Below, piece after piece: positions 1 to 11,000 of a stretch of DNA of 64,000 nucleotides. Source of the stretch: Mucilaginibacter tundrae (lineage in GTDB: Bacteria > Bacteroidota > Bacteroidia > Sphingobacteriales > Sphingobacteriaceae); NCBI RefSeq assembly GCF_013408825.1, contig NZ_JACCBZ010000005.1, forward strand, positions 62,001 through 126,000, in the 5' to 3' direction. A program made the translations under genes and the position numbers. Below the pieces are notes generated by a model, which saw nothing but the letters and a program-made list of their open reading frames with translations, did not search any database and was not told the origin of the DNA. Position 1 is the first letter of the stretch, and each line of letters opens with the position of its first letter.

Positions 1-1
1 G

Positions 2-1123
2 ATAACAGGTATTACCGGGCAGGATGGTGCATATTTAGCTGAGTTTTTGCTGAAGAAAGGCTACATGGTGCACGGTATCAAGCGCAGGTCATCTTCATTC
101 AATACAGATCGTATTGATCATTTATACCACGATCCGCATGAGCCTAATGTTAAATTCAAGCTGCATTACGGTGATTTGACGGATTCTACCAACCTGGTCA
201 GGCTCATACAGGAAATTCAGCCCGATGAGATCTATAACCTCGCCGCCCAAAGTCACGTTATGGTAAGCTTTGACACCCCCGAATACACCGCTAACGCAGA
301 CGGGATAGGGGTATTAAGGATATTGGAGGCAGTTCGTATATTAGGCTTAAGCAACAAAACAAGAATCTACCAGGCCTCCACATCCGAGCTTTATGGCTTG
401 GTACAACAAGTGCCGCAAAGCGAAACCACGCCGTTTTACCCGCGCTCGCCGTATGCTGTAGCTAAAATGTACGGCTACTGGATCATCGTAAATTATCGCG
501 AAGCATATAATATTTACGCTTGCAATGGCATACTCTTTAACCATGAAAGCCCTGTACGCGGCGAAACCTTCGTTACCCGCAAAATTACCCGTGCCGTATC
601 AAAAATAGCTTTAGGCTTGCAGGATGTATTGTACCTCGGCAACCTATCCGCGCAACGTGATTGGGGCCATGCCAAAGATTATGTGGAAGCCATGTGGCTG
701 ATGCTGCAACAGGATAAAGCCGAGGACTTTGTAATAGCCACCGGCATCACTACCACCGTTAGGGAGTTTATAAAAATGGCCTTTTTAGAGCTGGGTATCG
801 AGGTTGAGTTCAGCGGTAAGGATCAAAACGAAAAAGGAGTTATTATAGATATTGACGAACAAAAAGTTCAGGAATTAGGTTTAAACCCTGACGCCTTAAG
901 GTTTGGCCAAACCGTAGTAAAGATCGACCCGAAATATTTTAGACCAACCGAAGTTGATTTGTTAATCGGCGATGCATCAAAGGCAAAACAAAAGTTAGGC
1001 TGGCAACCCAAATATAGTTTGCAGGCTTTAGTGAGCGATATGGTAAAGTCGGATCTCCACCTCGTTAAAAGAGACGACTATCTAAAAAAAGGTGGTTATA
1101 AAATGCTTAATTACTTTGAATAA
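2..1123 (+). CDS. gmd: GDP-mannose 4,6-dehydratase, 5'-truncated by window edge
   Basis: Converts GDP-D-mannose to GDP-4-keto-6-deoxy-D-mannose, the first step to GDP-fucose and other 6-deoxyhexoses for surface glycans. The frame is open to the window edge and reads [17 protein letters not shown] before the TTG at position 47, which is the Rossmann nucleotide-binding loop of this short-chain dehydrogenase family. The gene therefore starts just upstream and only a few codons are missing. The visible part has the signature [19 protein letters not shown], the STSELYG active-site segment and the catalytic Tyr/Lys pair in YAVAK. The C-terminus is intact and ends in a TAA. The next gene, dxs, converges from the opposite strand, so the operon partners, often GDP-fucose synthase, would lie off the left edge. 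Confidence 0.95.
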   Translation: MTGITGQDGAYLAEFLLKKGYMVHGIKRRSSSFNTDRIDHLYHDPHEPNVKFKLHYGDLTDSTNLVRLIQEIQPDEIYNLAAQSHVMVSFDTPEYTANADGIGVLRILEAVRILGLSNKTRIYQASTSELYGLVQQVPQSETTPFYPRSPYAVAKMYGYWIIVNYREAYNIYACNGILFNHESPVRGETFVTRKITRAVSKIALGLQDVLYLGNLSAQRDWGHAKDYVEAMWLMLQQDKAEDFVIATGITTTVREFIKMAFLELGIEVEFSGKDQNEKGVIIDIDEQKVQELGLNPDALRFGQTVVKIDPKYFRPTEVDLLIGDASKAKQKLGWQPKYSLQALVSDMVKSDLHLVKRDDYLKKGGYKMLNYFE

Positions 1124-1190
1124 AGTATTATTTATTAGTGAGTTGCTGTTGAAACTACTTAACTAAATCAACCACTCACCAATCAACCAA

Positions 1191-3125
1191 TTACGAAGCA
1201 ATCGTATGTGCCTTACGTTTGCCCGCCATGTTTTTAACCTGTGCGGCAATTGCCTGGGCATCATAACCGCATTCGGCCCATAACTCAGGCTGTTCACCGT
1301 GCTCAATCACATGGTCAGGGATTCCTAAGCGTACTACATCAGCTTTATATTTGTGGTCAGCCATAAATTCAAGTATCGCGCTGCCCATGCCGCCTTCCAG
1401 GCAACCATCCTCAACGGTAATTACTTTGCTGAATTTCTTGAAAACATCATGTAGCAAAGCTTCGTCCAGCGGTTTTACAAAGCGCAGGTCATAATGCGCG
1501 GGATAATAACCCTCGGCGTTTAAGTCGGCATTAGCTTTTACTACTTCATTACCAATCGTTCCTATAGTTAGGATGGCAACTTCTTCGCCATCGCATACTT
1601 TACGGCCTTTACCAACAGGTATAGCTTTCATTGGGCGCTGCCAATCAACCATAACACCATTGCCACGCGGGTAACGTATTACAAACGGCCCCATATCATC
1701 CTGTTGCGCGGTAAACATCAGGTTGCGTAGTTCTTCCTCATTCATTGGCGCGGATACCGTCATATTCGGGATGCACCGCATATAAGCCAGATCATAAGCG
1801 CCATGATGCGTTGGCCCATCGGCACCGGCTATCCCGGCACGGTCAAGGCAAAAAACAACATTTAATTTTTGTATAGCCACATCATGTATCACCTGGTCAT
1901 ACGCCCTTTGCATAAAGCTGGAGTATATATTGCAAAACGGGATCAATCCCTGCGAGGCTAATCCGGCAGAAAACGTTACCGCGTGCTGTTCGGCAATACC
2001 CACGTCGAACGCCCGGTTAGGCATAGCCTTCATCATCAGGTTTAATGAACACCCCGAAGGCATCGCCGGGGTAATACCCATTATTTTAGGATTTTGCTCG
2101 GCAAGCTCAATTATGGTATTACCAAAAACATCCTGATATTTAGGAGGTTGCGGCTTATCATATTTAGTCTTTTTTATCTCACCGGTTATTTTATCAAATA
2201 AGCCGGGAGCGTGCCATTTAGTTTGGTCTTTTTCAGCCAAAGCATAACCTTTACCTTTGGTAGTAACGCAATGCAATAATTTTGGCCCCGGTATATCGCG
2301 CAGGTCTTTTAGCACTTTAACCAAATGCTCCACATCGTGCCCGTCTATCGGCCCAAAATAGCGAAATTGTAACGCTTCGAAAAAATTACTGCGTTTAAGT
2401 AAAGTGCCTTTAATGCTTTTCTCGATCTTCTTGGCGAATTTAAAAGCATCCGGCCCCATTGCCGATATTTTGGTAAGTACTGTAGCAATGTCATCCCTAA
2501 AACGGTTGTAAGGCTTTGAGGTGGTAATATCAGTCAGATATTCCTTCAAAGCGCCCACGTTGGGGTCAATAGCCATGTTGTTATCATTCAAAATAACCAA
2601 CAGGTTCGAGTTTTCGATACCTGCGTGGTTCAAAGCTTCAAAAGCTATACCCGCGGTCATGGCGCCATCACCTATTACGGCTACGTGCTGCCTGTCGGTT
2701 TCGCCTTTATATTGCGAAGCTACAGCCATACCCAATGCTACAGAAATAGAGGTGGAGGAGTGCCCAACGCCAAACGCGTCATAAATACTTTCAGAACGTT
2801 TTGGGAAGCCACTTATGCCTTTATACAAACGGTTTGTATGAAACTGATCGCGGCGGCCTGTAAGTATTTTATGGCCATAAGCCTGGTGGCCAACGTCCCA
2901 TACTAACTGGTCGTAAGGAGTGTTAAGTACATATTGCAGGGCCACGGTTAATTCAACAACACCTAAACTCGCGGCGAAATGGCCGCCATTTACCGACACC
3001 ACATCTATAATATATTGGCGTAATTCCTGGCAAACCTGCTCGAGTTGCCCCTCTGTAAGTTGCTTTAAATCAGATGGATATTGTATGTTTTGAAGTAAAT
3101 TTCCGGCTGGTACCTGCATTGCCAT
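1191..3125 (-). CDS. dxs: 1-deoxy-D-xylulose-5-phosphate synthase
   Basis: Thiamine-diphosphate enzyme that condenses pyruvate and glyceraldehyde 3-phosphate, the first committed step of the MEP isoprenoid pathway; the product also feeds thiamine and pyridoxal synthesis. The 644 residues match the usual family length. Visible hallmarks are GGHFAASLG near residue 50, the ThDP/Mg motif GDGAMTAG near residue 150 followed by NDNNMAID, and the transketolase pyrimidine-domain segment with DRAGIAGADGPTHHG. The start is either the ATG at 3125 or the second Met two codons later; no ribosome-binding site decides between them. It is divergent from scpA with about 120 bp between them, and convergent with gmd. 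Confidence 0.97.
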   Translation of the reverse strand: MAMQVPAGNLLQNIQYPSDLKQLTEGQLEQVCQELRQYIIDVVSVNGGHFAASLGVVELTVALQYVLNTPYDQLVWDVGHQAYGHKILTGRRDQFHTNRLYKGISGFPKRSESIYDAFGVGHSSTSISVALGMAVASQYKGETDRQHVAVIGDGAMTAGIAFEALNHAGIENSNLLVILNDNNMAIDPNVGALKEYLTDITTSKPYNRFRDDIATVLTKISAMGPDAFKFAKKIEKSIKGTLLKRSNFFEALQFRYFGPIDGHDVEHLVKVLKDLRDIPGPKLLHCVTTKGKGYALAEKDQTKWHAPGLFDKITGEIKKTKYDKPQPPKYQDVFGNTIIELAEQNPKIMGITPAMPSGCSLNLMMKAMPNRAFDVGIAEQHAVTFSAGLASQGLIPFCNIYSSFMQRAYDQVIHDVAIQKLNVVFCLDRAGIAGADGPTHHGAYDLAYMRCIPNMTVSAPMNEEELRNLMFTAQQDDMGPFVIRYPRGNGVMVDWQRPMKAIPVGKGRKVCDGEEVAILTIGTIGNEVVKANADLNAEGYYPAHYDLRFVKPLDEALLHDVFKKFSKVITVEDGCLEGGMGSAILEFMADHKYKADVVRLGIPDHVIEHGEQPELWAECGYDAQAIAAQVKNMAGKRKAHTIAS

Positions 3126-3235
3126 TCTTAACAGTATTTTAACTTACAAAGTAAGTTATTTTATAATAAAAAACAGGGTATCAAGAAGTAATTATTGTTT
3201 TGCCTCGATTATTTACTTTTTGAGTTCAATTAACT

Positions 3236-3243
3236 TATTTTTG
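3236..3243 (+). promoter_or_regulatory. Candidate -7 promoter element of scpA
   Basis: TATTTTTG matches the Bacteroidota -7 consensus TAnnTTTG and ends five bases before the ATG at 3248. A transcript from it would start at or next to the initiation codon. No well-spaced TTTG -33 box is present: the nearest candidate ends at 3222, which is too close. Confidence 0.4.
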
Positions 3244-3247
3244 GTTG

Positions 3248-4003
3248 ATGACAATGGTAGAAGAAGGTTTTGAAATTAAACTAACCCAGTTTGAAGGGCC
3301 GTTTGATCTATTGCTTTTTTTTATTGAGCGGGATGAGCTGAATATTCAGGATATTCCCATTGCCAAAATTACCGACGACTTCCTGAATTACCTGCACCAC
3401 ATGGCTACTCTTAACATGGAGGTTGCCAGCGAATTTATTTTTGTGGCCGCTACGCTGATGCGCATCAAGGCTAAAATGCTGTTGCCGCGATTTGAGGTGG
3501 ATGAAGCTGGTAACGAAATTGACCACAAAGAAGACCTGATCCGCAAACTGATCGAATATAAAAAAATAAAGCAGGTATGCGAAGAGCTTCGCCCTTATGA
3601 GGATGACCGTTTTAAGCAGGAAAAACGCGGCAATATAGCCTACGACCTGGAACAGGTGGAGAAAGTGCCATTGCCCGGCGACGAGTTGCAGGAGCTAAGC
3701 CTGTACAAACTAATGATGGTTTATGACCGCCTAAACAAAAGTTATGAAAGCCGCGAGAAGCAGGTTACCCATACCATTGTCCAATATCCCTACACCATCG
3801 AAAAGCAAAAAGAAGCCATAAAGCAATTATTGAACATCAATAAAATGCTCGATTTTAAATCCCTCGCCGGTAATTCCGATAACAAAGTGCACTTTGTCTA
3901 TAACTTTTTAGCCATGCTGGAGATGCTGCAGCAGGAGTTAATTAAAATAGAAGTAGGGTTGGGTTATAATAACTTTTGGATAGCTACGAAAGAGTTAGAA
4001 TAA
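3248..4003 (+). CDS. scpA: Segregation and condensation protein A (kleisin)
   Basis: Kleisin subunit that bridges SMC heads and ScpB in the condensin-like complex for chromosome compaction and segregation. The 251-residue product has the ScpA N-terminal signature FEGPFDLLLFFIERDELNI at residues 14-32 and FLNYLHHMATLNMEVASEF, with a C-terminal winged-helix region. I place the start at the ATG at 3248 rather than the TTG one codon upstream, because the TTG overlaps the putative TAnnTTTG promoter element. No scpB or smc is in the window. The gene is single, followed by a palindromic-repeat remnant. Confidence 0.93.
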   Translation: MTMVEEGFEIKLTQFEGPFDLLLFFIERDELNIQDIPIAKITDDFLNYLHHMATLNMEVASEFIFVAATLMRIKAKMLLPRFEVDEAGNEIDHKEDLIRKLIEYKKIKQVCEELRPYEDDRFKQEKRGNIAYDLEQVEKVPLPGDELQELSLYKLMMVYDRLNKSYESREKQVTHTIVQYPYTIEKQKEAIKQLLNINKMLDFKSLAGNSDNKVHFVYNFLAMLEMLQQELIKIEVGLGYNNFWIATKELE

Positions 4004-4021
4004 CACCACATACTCAAACCC

Positions 4022-4048
4022 TTTGTCATTCTGAGCGGAGCGAAGAAT
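4022..4048. repeat. Intergenic repeat, GTCATTCTGAGCGGAGCGAAGAAT type, copy 1
   Basis: These 27 bases are identical to positions 12924-12950. Here the 3' continuation differs (ATCTTCTTCCGATC), so the hairpin seen in copy 2 is not completed. This looks like one arm of a dispersed REP/MITE-like element common between genes in Bacteroidota (from memory, not searched). Confidence 0.75.
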
Positions 4049-4160
4049 CTTCTTCCGATCTGCGGGTCCGCCATTCCAATAAATAACATTATTTAACATA
4101 TTGGCATTAAGATAATTAGTGATTGTGTTGCACATTTGTAACAACCCCAATATTATCATC

Positions 4161-6569
4161 ATGCTTAAAAGCTACATCAAAATTGCCTGGCGGAACCTCT
4201 GGAGAAATAAAGCTTTTTCTATCATCAATATTTTCGGTCTTTCAATAGGTATAGCTTTCAGTTTGCTGATAGGCGCTTATGTTTGGGGCGAGCTACAGGT
4301 AAACCGCCAATTAAAGGATGCGGATGATCAATATATCATCCAAAGCAAATGGAAAGACCCCAACATGGGCTTTGAAATTGGCAGCTCCGCGGAATTACCC
4401 AAGGCGCTTAAAGAAAACTATCCAGGCTTAGTTACTAATTATTACCGGTTTGACGGTATAACCACCAACGTATCAAAGGGAGATAAGCATTTTCGTGAAA
4501 CGGTACAGGTAGGCGATAGCACTTTGCTTAATATGTACGGTTTTAAACTGCTACGAGGCGATGCGAATACCGCGTTAAATGATCCTTTTTCCGTAGTGAT
4601 TACTTCGCAAATGGCGATGAAATATTTTGGCCGTACAGATATAGTTGGGCAATTGCTGAATTTTGAGAGTTTTTCAGGCGATAAACACGATTTTACGGTT
4701 TCGGGGGTATTGGGAGATATTTCGCAGAACTCCGTTACTGCCGTAAGCGCACGCAATGTTTCCGACTTCTTTGTTAATGCTGATGCGGCAAAATATTTCA
4801 AAAGAAATTTGAGTGGTTGGGATAATACCTATATAGTGGATTATATCGAACTAAAAAAAGGTATAGATCCTAAGACAGTTGAAAAAGCTATGATTGCCTT
4901 GCTTCACAAAAACACTTCAGAGCAGGTCAGCAAAAATTTAACGCCCTACCTGGTTGCTTTAAAGGATTATAATATGATTACTGAAGGCGGCGTAGTTAAA
5001 AAAATGACCTGTACACTGTCCTGTATTGCTTTGTTTATTTTGTTGATGGCAATCATCAATTTCGTAAATATTTGTATTGGCCGGGCTTCGGGAAGAATGA
5101 GGGAAATGGGCATACGTAAAGTAATGGGCAGCTTACGCAAACAGCTGATATGGCAATTTCTGGCGGAGTCGACTCTAATTGCTATGATAGCAACACTGGT
5201 GGCTTTAGGAATATACCTGTTAGCGAGGCCTTTTTTTAGCAATGTATTAGGCAAAGAGATTACCGGTTTATTTAGTTTCCCATTATATTTTATTCCGCTA
5301 CCATTTATGGTTGCTTTGTTAGTTGGCTTGTTAGCAGGAATTTATCCGGCGCTTGTTTTATCAGCCTTAAAAGCTGTTGATTCCCTGAAAGGGAAACTAT
5401 CTTCAGTAAAAGAAAGTGTATTATTCCGCAAAACGCTGGTGGCTTTTCAATTCACTATAGCGGCCATTGTTTTTATAGGCGCGATTGTTATTTCGCAACA
5501 GATCAGCCTGTTCTTTAACAACAATTTAGGCTATAATAAAGATAATGTGATCTATTCGCAAGTGCCAAGAGATTGGTCGCCAAAGGGTGTCCAAAAAATG
5601 GAAGCGATTCGATACCAACTTTCACAAATGCCCCAGGTAAGCGGCATTACCTTATCTTATGTAATTCCAGATGGCGCAAACGGTGGTAATTACCAGGTTT
5701 ACCGCCAGGGTGCAAACCCGTCACAAACTATAGTAGCACAAGGGTTAACTGTTGATAATCAGTATGCTTCAACCTATAATATTCCAATAAAGGCCGGGCA
5801 GTTTTTTAAACCTGTTTTTAACCTGGCAGATAGTAGCGATGTGGTGATCAACGAAACAGAAGCAAAAGCGTTGGGATTTAAAAATGACGATGATGCCATT
5901 GGCCAAAAAATAATGTCGCCCGGTTACCCTGTTGCATCTATCATTCGCGGCGTTACTGCTGATTTTCACTTCGGATCGATGCAGGATAAGATACTTCCAA
6001 TCACATTTAATAATGTTAATTATAGTACTTATTACCGTTACTTCTCTATCAAGTTGAAACCGGGTGACATACAACAAAACCTGTCTGCCTTACAAAAAAG
6101 ATGGGCCGAGTTAATGCCGGGAGCCCCATTTGAATACAAGTTTATGGATGATGCACTTAAACAGCTTTACGCTACGGAATTGCAACTTAAAAAAGCTGCC
6201 TACATCGCCACTTTTTTAGCCATAATAATTGTGCTACTTGGCGTATTGGGTTTAATATCATTAAGCATCCAAAAACGTACAAAAGAAATAGGTATTCGTA
6301 AGGTACTGGGCTCATCTGTTGCTGGCATCACGTCACTTTTTCTGAAAGATTTTTTGGGCGTGGTTTTAATTGCTGGTTTAATAGCTTGCCCGTTGGCTTA
6401 TTTTATGATGCAAAAATGGCTGGATGATTATGCTTACAAGATCAATATATCGCTCTCGCCTTTTGTTTTTTCGATAGCATTATTAACGGTTATAACCGCA
6501 TTACTCATTATGCTGCAAACCATAAAGGCGGCTTTCGCTAATCCGGTAAAAAGTTTGCGGAGCGAATAG
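4161..6569 (+). CDS. FtsX/MacB-type ABC transporter permease
   Basis: Membrane subunit of a MacB-like ABC transporter (FtsX permease family), typical of the large multi-copy permease family in Bacteroidota. The N-terminus MLKSYIKIAWRNLWRNK followed by a hydrophobic helix is the family hallmark. A periplasmic MacB core domain spans about residues 45-270. Three helices lie around residues 285-415, with the MGIRKVMGS coupling motif near 320. A second periplasmic domain follows, and the last three helices contain the duplicated EIGIRKVLGSS motif near residue 715. The 802-residue product thus has two FtsX modules. I start it at the ATG at 4161; the longer frame adds 14 residues that do not resemble the family. 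No ATPase gene is adjacent, so its partner and substrate are unknown. Confidence 0.9.
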   Translation: MLKSYIKIAWRNLWRNKAFSIINIFGLSIGIAFSLLIGAYVWGELQVNRQLKDADDQYIIQSKWKDPNMGFEIGSSAELPKALKENYPGLVTNYYRFDGITTNVSKGDKHFRETVQVGDSTLLNMYGFKLLRGDANTALNDPFSVVITSQMAMKYFGRTDIVGQLLNFESFSGDKHDFTVSGVLGDISQNSVTAVSARNVSDFFVNADAAKYFKRNLSGWDNTYIVDYIELKKGIDPKTVEKAMIALLHKNTSEQVSKNLTPYLVALKDYNMITEGGVVKKMTCTLSCIALFILLMAIINFVNICIGRASGRMREMGIRKVMGSLRKQLIWQFLAESTLIAMIATLVALGIYLLARPFFSNVLGKEITGLFSFPLYFIPLPFMVALLVGLLAGIYPALVLSALKAVDSLKGKLSSVKESVLFRKTLVAFQFTIAAIVFIGAIVISQQISLFFNNNLGYNKDNVIYSQVPRDWSPKGVQKMEAIRYQLSQMPQVSGITLSYVIPDGANGGNYQVYRQGANPSQTIVAQGLTVDNQYASTYNIPIKAGQFFKPVFNLADSSDVVINETEAKALGFKNDDDAIGQKIMSPGYPVASIIRGVTADFHFGSMQDKILPITFNNVNYSTYYRYFSIKLKPGDIQQNLSALQKRWAELMPGAPFEYKFMDDALKQLYATELQLKKAAYIATFLAIIIVLLGVLGLISLSIQKRTKEIGIRKVLGSSVAGITSLFLKDFLGVVLIAGLIACPLAYFMMQKWLDDYAYKINISLSPFVFSIALLTVITALLIMLQTIKAAFANPVKSLRSE

Positions 6570-6595
6570 CAATACAAAGTAAAAATACATGCAAG

Positions 6596-6622
6596 GCAGG
6601 AACACAAATTCCTGCTTTTTTT
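6596..6622 (+). terminator. Intrinsic terminator after the FtsX-type permease
   Basis: GCAGGAA and TTCCTGC form a perfect 7-bp stem with a 6-nt loop, followed by a run of T. It lies 26 bp after the permease stop and upstream of glyA, separating the two transcripts. Confidence 0.8.
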
Positions 6623-6704
6623 GTTTAATAATAGCTAACTTCTAATTACTTAACTATCAAAAAAGGGATTTTTTGCTAACTTAGCGGCGTTTTTAAACCA
6701 TCGC

Positions 6705-7994
6705 ATGAAAAGAGACAAATTAATATTTAAGCTGTTAGACGAAGAGCAACAACGCCAGGAAGAAGGTATTGAACTTATCGCATCTGAAAACTTTGTAAGC
6801 CGGCAGGTTATGGAAGCTGCAGGTTCAGTAGCAACCAATAAATATGCCGAAGGCTTACCAGGAAAACGCTATTACGGTGGTTGCCAGGTGGTTGATGAAA
6901 TTGAAACTATTGCTATTGAGCGTGCTAAACAATTATTCAACGCCGAGTGGGCAAACGTTCAGCCGCATTCAGGTGCACAAGCTAATGCGGCAGTAATGTT
7001 GGCATGCTTGCAGCCGGGAGATAAAATATTAGGTTTCGACCTTTCGCACGGTGGCCACTTAACCCATGGTTCAGCTGTAAATTACTCTGGTAAATTATAT
7101 GAGCCACATTTTTACGGGGTTAGAAAAGATACCGGTTATGTTGATTACGATCAGCTTAAAGCAGTTGCTTTAAAAGAAAAACCAAAAATGATCATTTGCG
7201 GCGCTTCGGCATATTCGCGTGACTGGGATTACGAATTTATACGCAAAGTAGCCGACGAAATCGGTGCACTTGTTTTGGCTGATATTTCGCACCCTGCAGG
7301 TTTAATAGCACGTGGTTTATTAACTGATCCGCTGCCATATTGCCATATAGTTACTACAACTACACATAAAACATTACGTGGCCCGCGTGGTGGCCTGATA
7401 TTACTAGGTAAAGATTTTGAAAACCCATGGGGCATCAAAACTCCAAAAGGTGAAATCCGCATGATGTCTAATTTATTAGATATGGCTGTTTTCCCGGGTA
7501 TACAAGGTGGCCCGTTGGAGCACATTATCGCGGCAAAAGCTATTGCCTTCGGCGAAGCCTTGAGCGAGGATTATATGAAATACATTGTACAGGTTAAAAA
7601 GAATGCGGCAGCTATGGCTAAAGCATTTATTGACCGCGGTTACGAAATAGTATCTGGTGGAACCGATAATCACTTAATTTTGATCGATCTGCGCAATAAG
7701 AATGTAACCGGTAAAGCAGCCGAAAACGCGTTGGTTACCGCAGACATCACCATTAATAAAAACATGGTGCCTTATGACGATAAATCACCATTTGTAACTT
7801 CAGGAATACGCGTAGGTACAGCGGCAATTACCACCCGCGGCATGAAAGAGAAACAAATGGAACATATTGTGGAGCTGATAGACGCGGTTATCGCCGATCC
7901 GGAAAATGAAAATTCAATCAAAAAGATACGTAAAAGGGTACATAAATTGATGGAAGACTTTCCATTATACAAACATAATAAAGCGTTGGATTAA
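6705..7994 (+). CDS. glyA: Serine hydroxymethyltransferase
   Basis: PLP enzyme interconverting serine plus tetrahydrofolate with glycine plus 5,10-methylene-THF, the main one-carbon source. The 429-residue product has [10 protein letters not shown] near residue 25, [14 protein letters not shown] near 47, and the PLP-lysine motif [13 protein letters not shown] with the Schiff-base lysine at K222. The C-terminal region [15 protein letters not shown] is also intact. The ATG at 6705 follows the permease terminator. The hybrid kinase gene begins 8 bp after the stop, so the two may be cotranscribed. Confidence 0.98.
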   Translation: MKRDKLIFKLLDEEQQRQEEGIELIASENFVSRQVMEAAGSVATNKYAEGLPGKRYYGGCQVVDEIETIAIERAKQLFNAEWANVQPHSGAQANAAVMLACLQPGDKILGFDLSHGGHLTHGSAVNYSGKLYEPHFYGVRKDTGYVDYDQLKAVALKEKPKMIICGASAYSRDWDYEFIRKVADEIGALVLADISHPAGLIARGLLTDPLPYCHIVTTTTHKTLRGPRGGLILLGKDFENPWGIKTPKGEIRMMSNLLDMAVFPGIQGGPLEHIIAAKAIAFGEALSEDYMKYIVQVKKNAAAMAKAFIDRGYEIVSGGTDNHLILIDLRNKNVTGKAAENALVTADITINKNMVPYDDKSPFVTSGIRVGTAAITTRGMKEKQMEHIVELIDAVIADPENENSIKKIRKRVHKLMEDFPLYKHNKALD

Positions 7995-8002
7995 AAATAA
8001 AA

Positions 8003-11000
8003 GTGGCCAAAACAGAAACCTCTCCGGAAAATGAGAATAAACGCCTAACGGCGCTAAATTCCTACAATGTACTTGATACATTGCCTGAGAAGGAGTATGA
8101 CGCCATTACGCGCCTGGCATCCTATATATGCCAGGTTCCTATTGCCCTTATTTCATTAATTGATGAGGACCGACAGTGGTTTAAATCAAAGTTTGGAATA
8201 GATGTAGGAGAAACCCCGCGCGCGGACGCTTTCTGCAACTATACCATTCTGGATGATAAAATACTTGAGATAAACAATACGCTTGAAAGCGACTTATTTA
8301 AAGATAATGTATTTGTAACCGGTGCCCCTGACGTAAGGTTTTATGCAGGGGCACCGCTTATTGATCCTGCCGGTCATCGCTTAGGCTCCCTATGTGTTAT
8401 TGACCAGGTTCCCAGAAAACTTACCGCCGAACAAAAAGATGCCCTGCGCACACTTGCTGATGAAGTAATGTCGCATCTGTTATTGAAAAAGCAAAAACAG
8501 GAGCTTGAAGAATCATTAGCTGTCCACAAAGATTTTTATCGCTTATTTAACAGTTCGCCCGAAATTCATTTAGTAGCCGACAGGGATTCCAATATTGAAT
8601 TGATAAATGATGCTATAGAAAATGTGTTAGGTTACACGCCACAACAAGCCATTGGTCAATCATTATGGCAGTTTGTTGTTGGGCAGAACCGTGAGCAATT
8701 TGTACCGGTTATTGAAAAGGCGATAACATCTAAACAAGCATTTGAAATTGAAACCGAAACCATTACTGCCGATAAGGGGGTAAGGTGGATAGGTTGGTGT
8801 GCAATTACAAAAGAAGGCAAATGGTATGCCAGCGGCCGCGATATAACTTATCAAAAAAAGTTATTAGCAGAGCTTGAACAATTGTCGCTTGTGGCAAGTA
8901 AAGTTTACAATGGCGTAATTATAAGTAATGCGAATGATGAGGTAATCTGGACTAATGAAGCTTTTGAGAAAATAACAGGATATTCCTTAAGCGATTTAAA
9001 AGATCAGCGTTTACGCGAGGTACTAAAAGGAACACCCACTCCTGATCAAAAACAAAAATTAGATCTATCGATCAGCAAAAAAGAATCGTACCAGGCTGAT
9101 TTATTGATACACCGTAAAGATGGCAAGCCGATCTGGATATCTGTTGTTAATTCAGTTGTACACAATGCCGAAGGCAAAATAGATAAGTTTATACGTATAG
9201 TAATAGATATTACATTGCGTAAGAATGCGGAAAAAGACCTTGATATATTATCATTTGCGGCCCGCAAATCGCCAAGCGGCACCTTGATACGCGATAAAGA
9301 TGGTAAAGTGATATGGATGAATGAGGCACTGGAACGTATACTCGGTTATACGCTAGAAGAAGTGCGGGGGAAAACCCTTGGCAAAAGGTTAATGGGCGAA
9401 GAAAGTAATGTGGCTGGATTTGACAAAGCAGAGGAGGCAGTAAAACAAAGGAAACCCTATGAACTTGAGCTGAAGATATATCGCAAGGATGGCTCGTCCA
9501 TTTGGGCATATTTTTCAAATAGCCCATTGCTGAATGAAATGGGTGAGGTTGAGCGCCAAATAACAGTAGCTGTTGATATTACAGAACGTAAAGCTGCCGA
9601 GGAACAACTAAAATTACTCTCGCTAGTAGCCAGTAGCACCACCAGTGGTGTGGTTATAAATAACCGTAATGGTAAGGTTGAATGGATAAATAGTGCTTTT
9701 GAGAAAATTACCGGCTATAATATAAATGATGTTAAGGATAAGCATTTGGGCGACGCTTTAAAAGGGGAACTTACCGATGTTTCGATTATTGAGCGCGCCC
9801 GGCGATTATCCCAAAATAAGCAATCTTTTGAGGTTGACTTATTAGCCTATCGAAAAGATGGGCAACCATTATGGATATCCGTAATAAACTCGGTTATTTT
9901 AACCCCGGATGGCGACGTTGATAAATATATCGAGGTTATTATCGACATTACTTCAAAAAAGAAGGTAGAGCTGGAACTGATCGCGGCTAAAGAACAGGCC
10001 TTGCAATTGAATAGGGCTAAGGATATGTTTATATCGGTGATGAGCCACGAGATACGTACGCCTTTGAACGCGGTTATTGGTATGTCGCGTTTATTGATTG
10101 ACAATAACCCATTGGAATCACAAAAGGAAAACCTGGATATACTTCAATTTTCAGCAGAAAATTTGATGACGCTTATAAATGATGTGCTTGATTTTACTAA
10201 AATAGAAACAGGCAACATTGAGTTGGAAAAAACTGAGGTTAACTTGCGCGAAATGGTTCATCGTGTAGTAAATTCTATGCAATACCGGGTGAGTGAAAAA
10301 AATATCTACTTAAATGAAACGATCGACGAATCAATACCGGAATTTATTATAGCGGATAGTGCAAGGTTGGTCCAGGTGCTTTTAAACCTCGTAAACAACG
10401 CTATTAAATTTACAGATATCGGTGGTGTAACCATAGATCTAAAAGTTTTAGAAGAAACCAATGGTAATAGTCGCATACGGTTTGCGGTTACCGATACCGG
10501 CATTGGAATAGCAAATGATAAACTAGGCACTATATTTGAATCTTTCAAGCAAGCTGAAGCGGATACGACCCGAAAGTATGGAGGTACTGGTTTAGGCCTT
10601 GCTATCAGCAAACGTTTGGTTGAGTTATATGATTCAAGAATAAACGTTGATAGCGTTTTAGGCCAGGGCTCAACTTTTTGGTTTATCATTACGTTTAATA
10701 AAGCAAAACATCATACTAATACCACTAACGATAAAATGGAAATAGGACTGCGCTTAAATGTACTTGTAGTTGACGATAACCAGATTAACCGGATACTAGT
10801 TAATAAAGTATTGCAAAAATGGGGTACGCAGGTTGATTTTGCCGAAAATGGACAGGAAGCCGTAGATAAAATAACAAGCAATATGAACTATGATGTTGTA
10901 TTGATGGACATCCATATGCCTGTTATGGGGGGGATTGAGGCCACGCAGATCATCCGTTCAAAAATTGACGCCTATTTTCAGCAATTGCCTATTATAGCAT

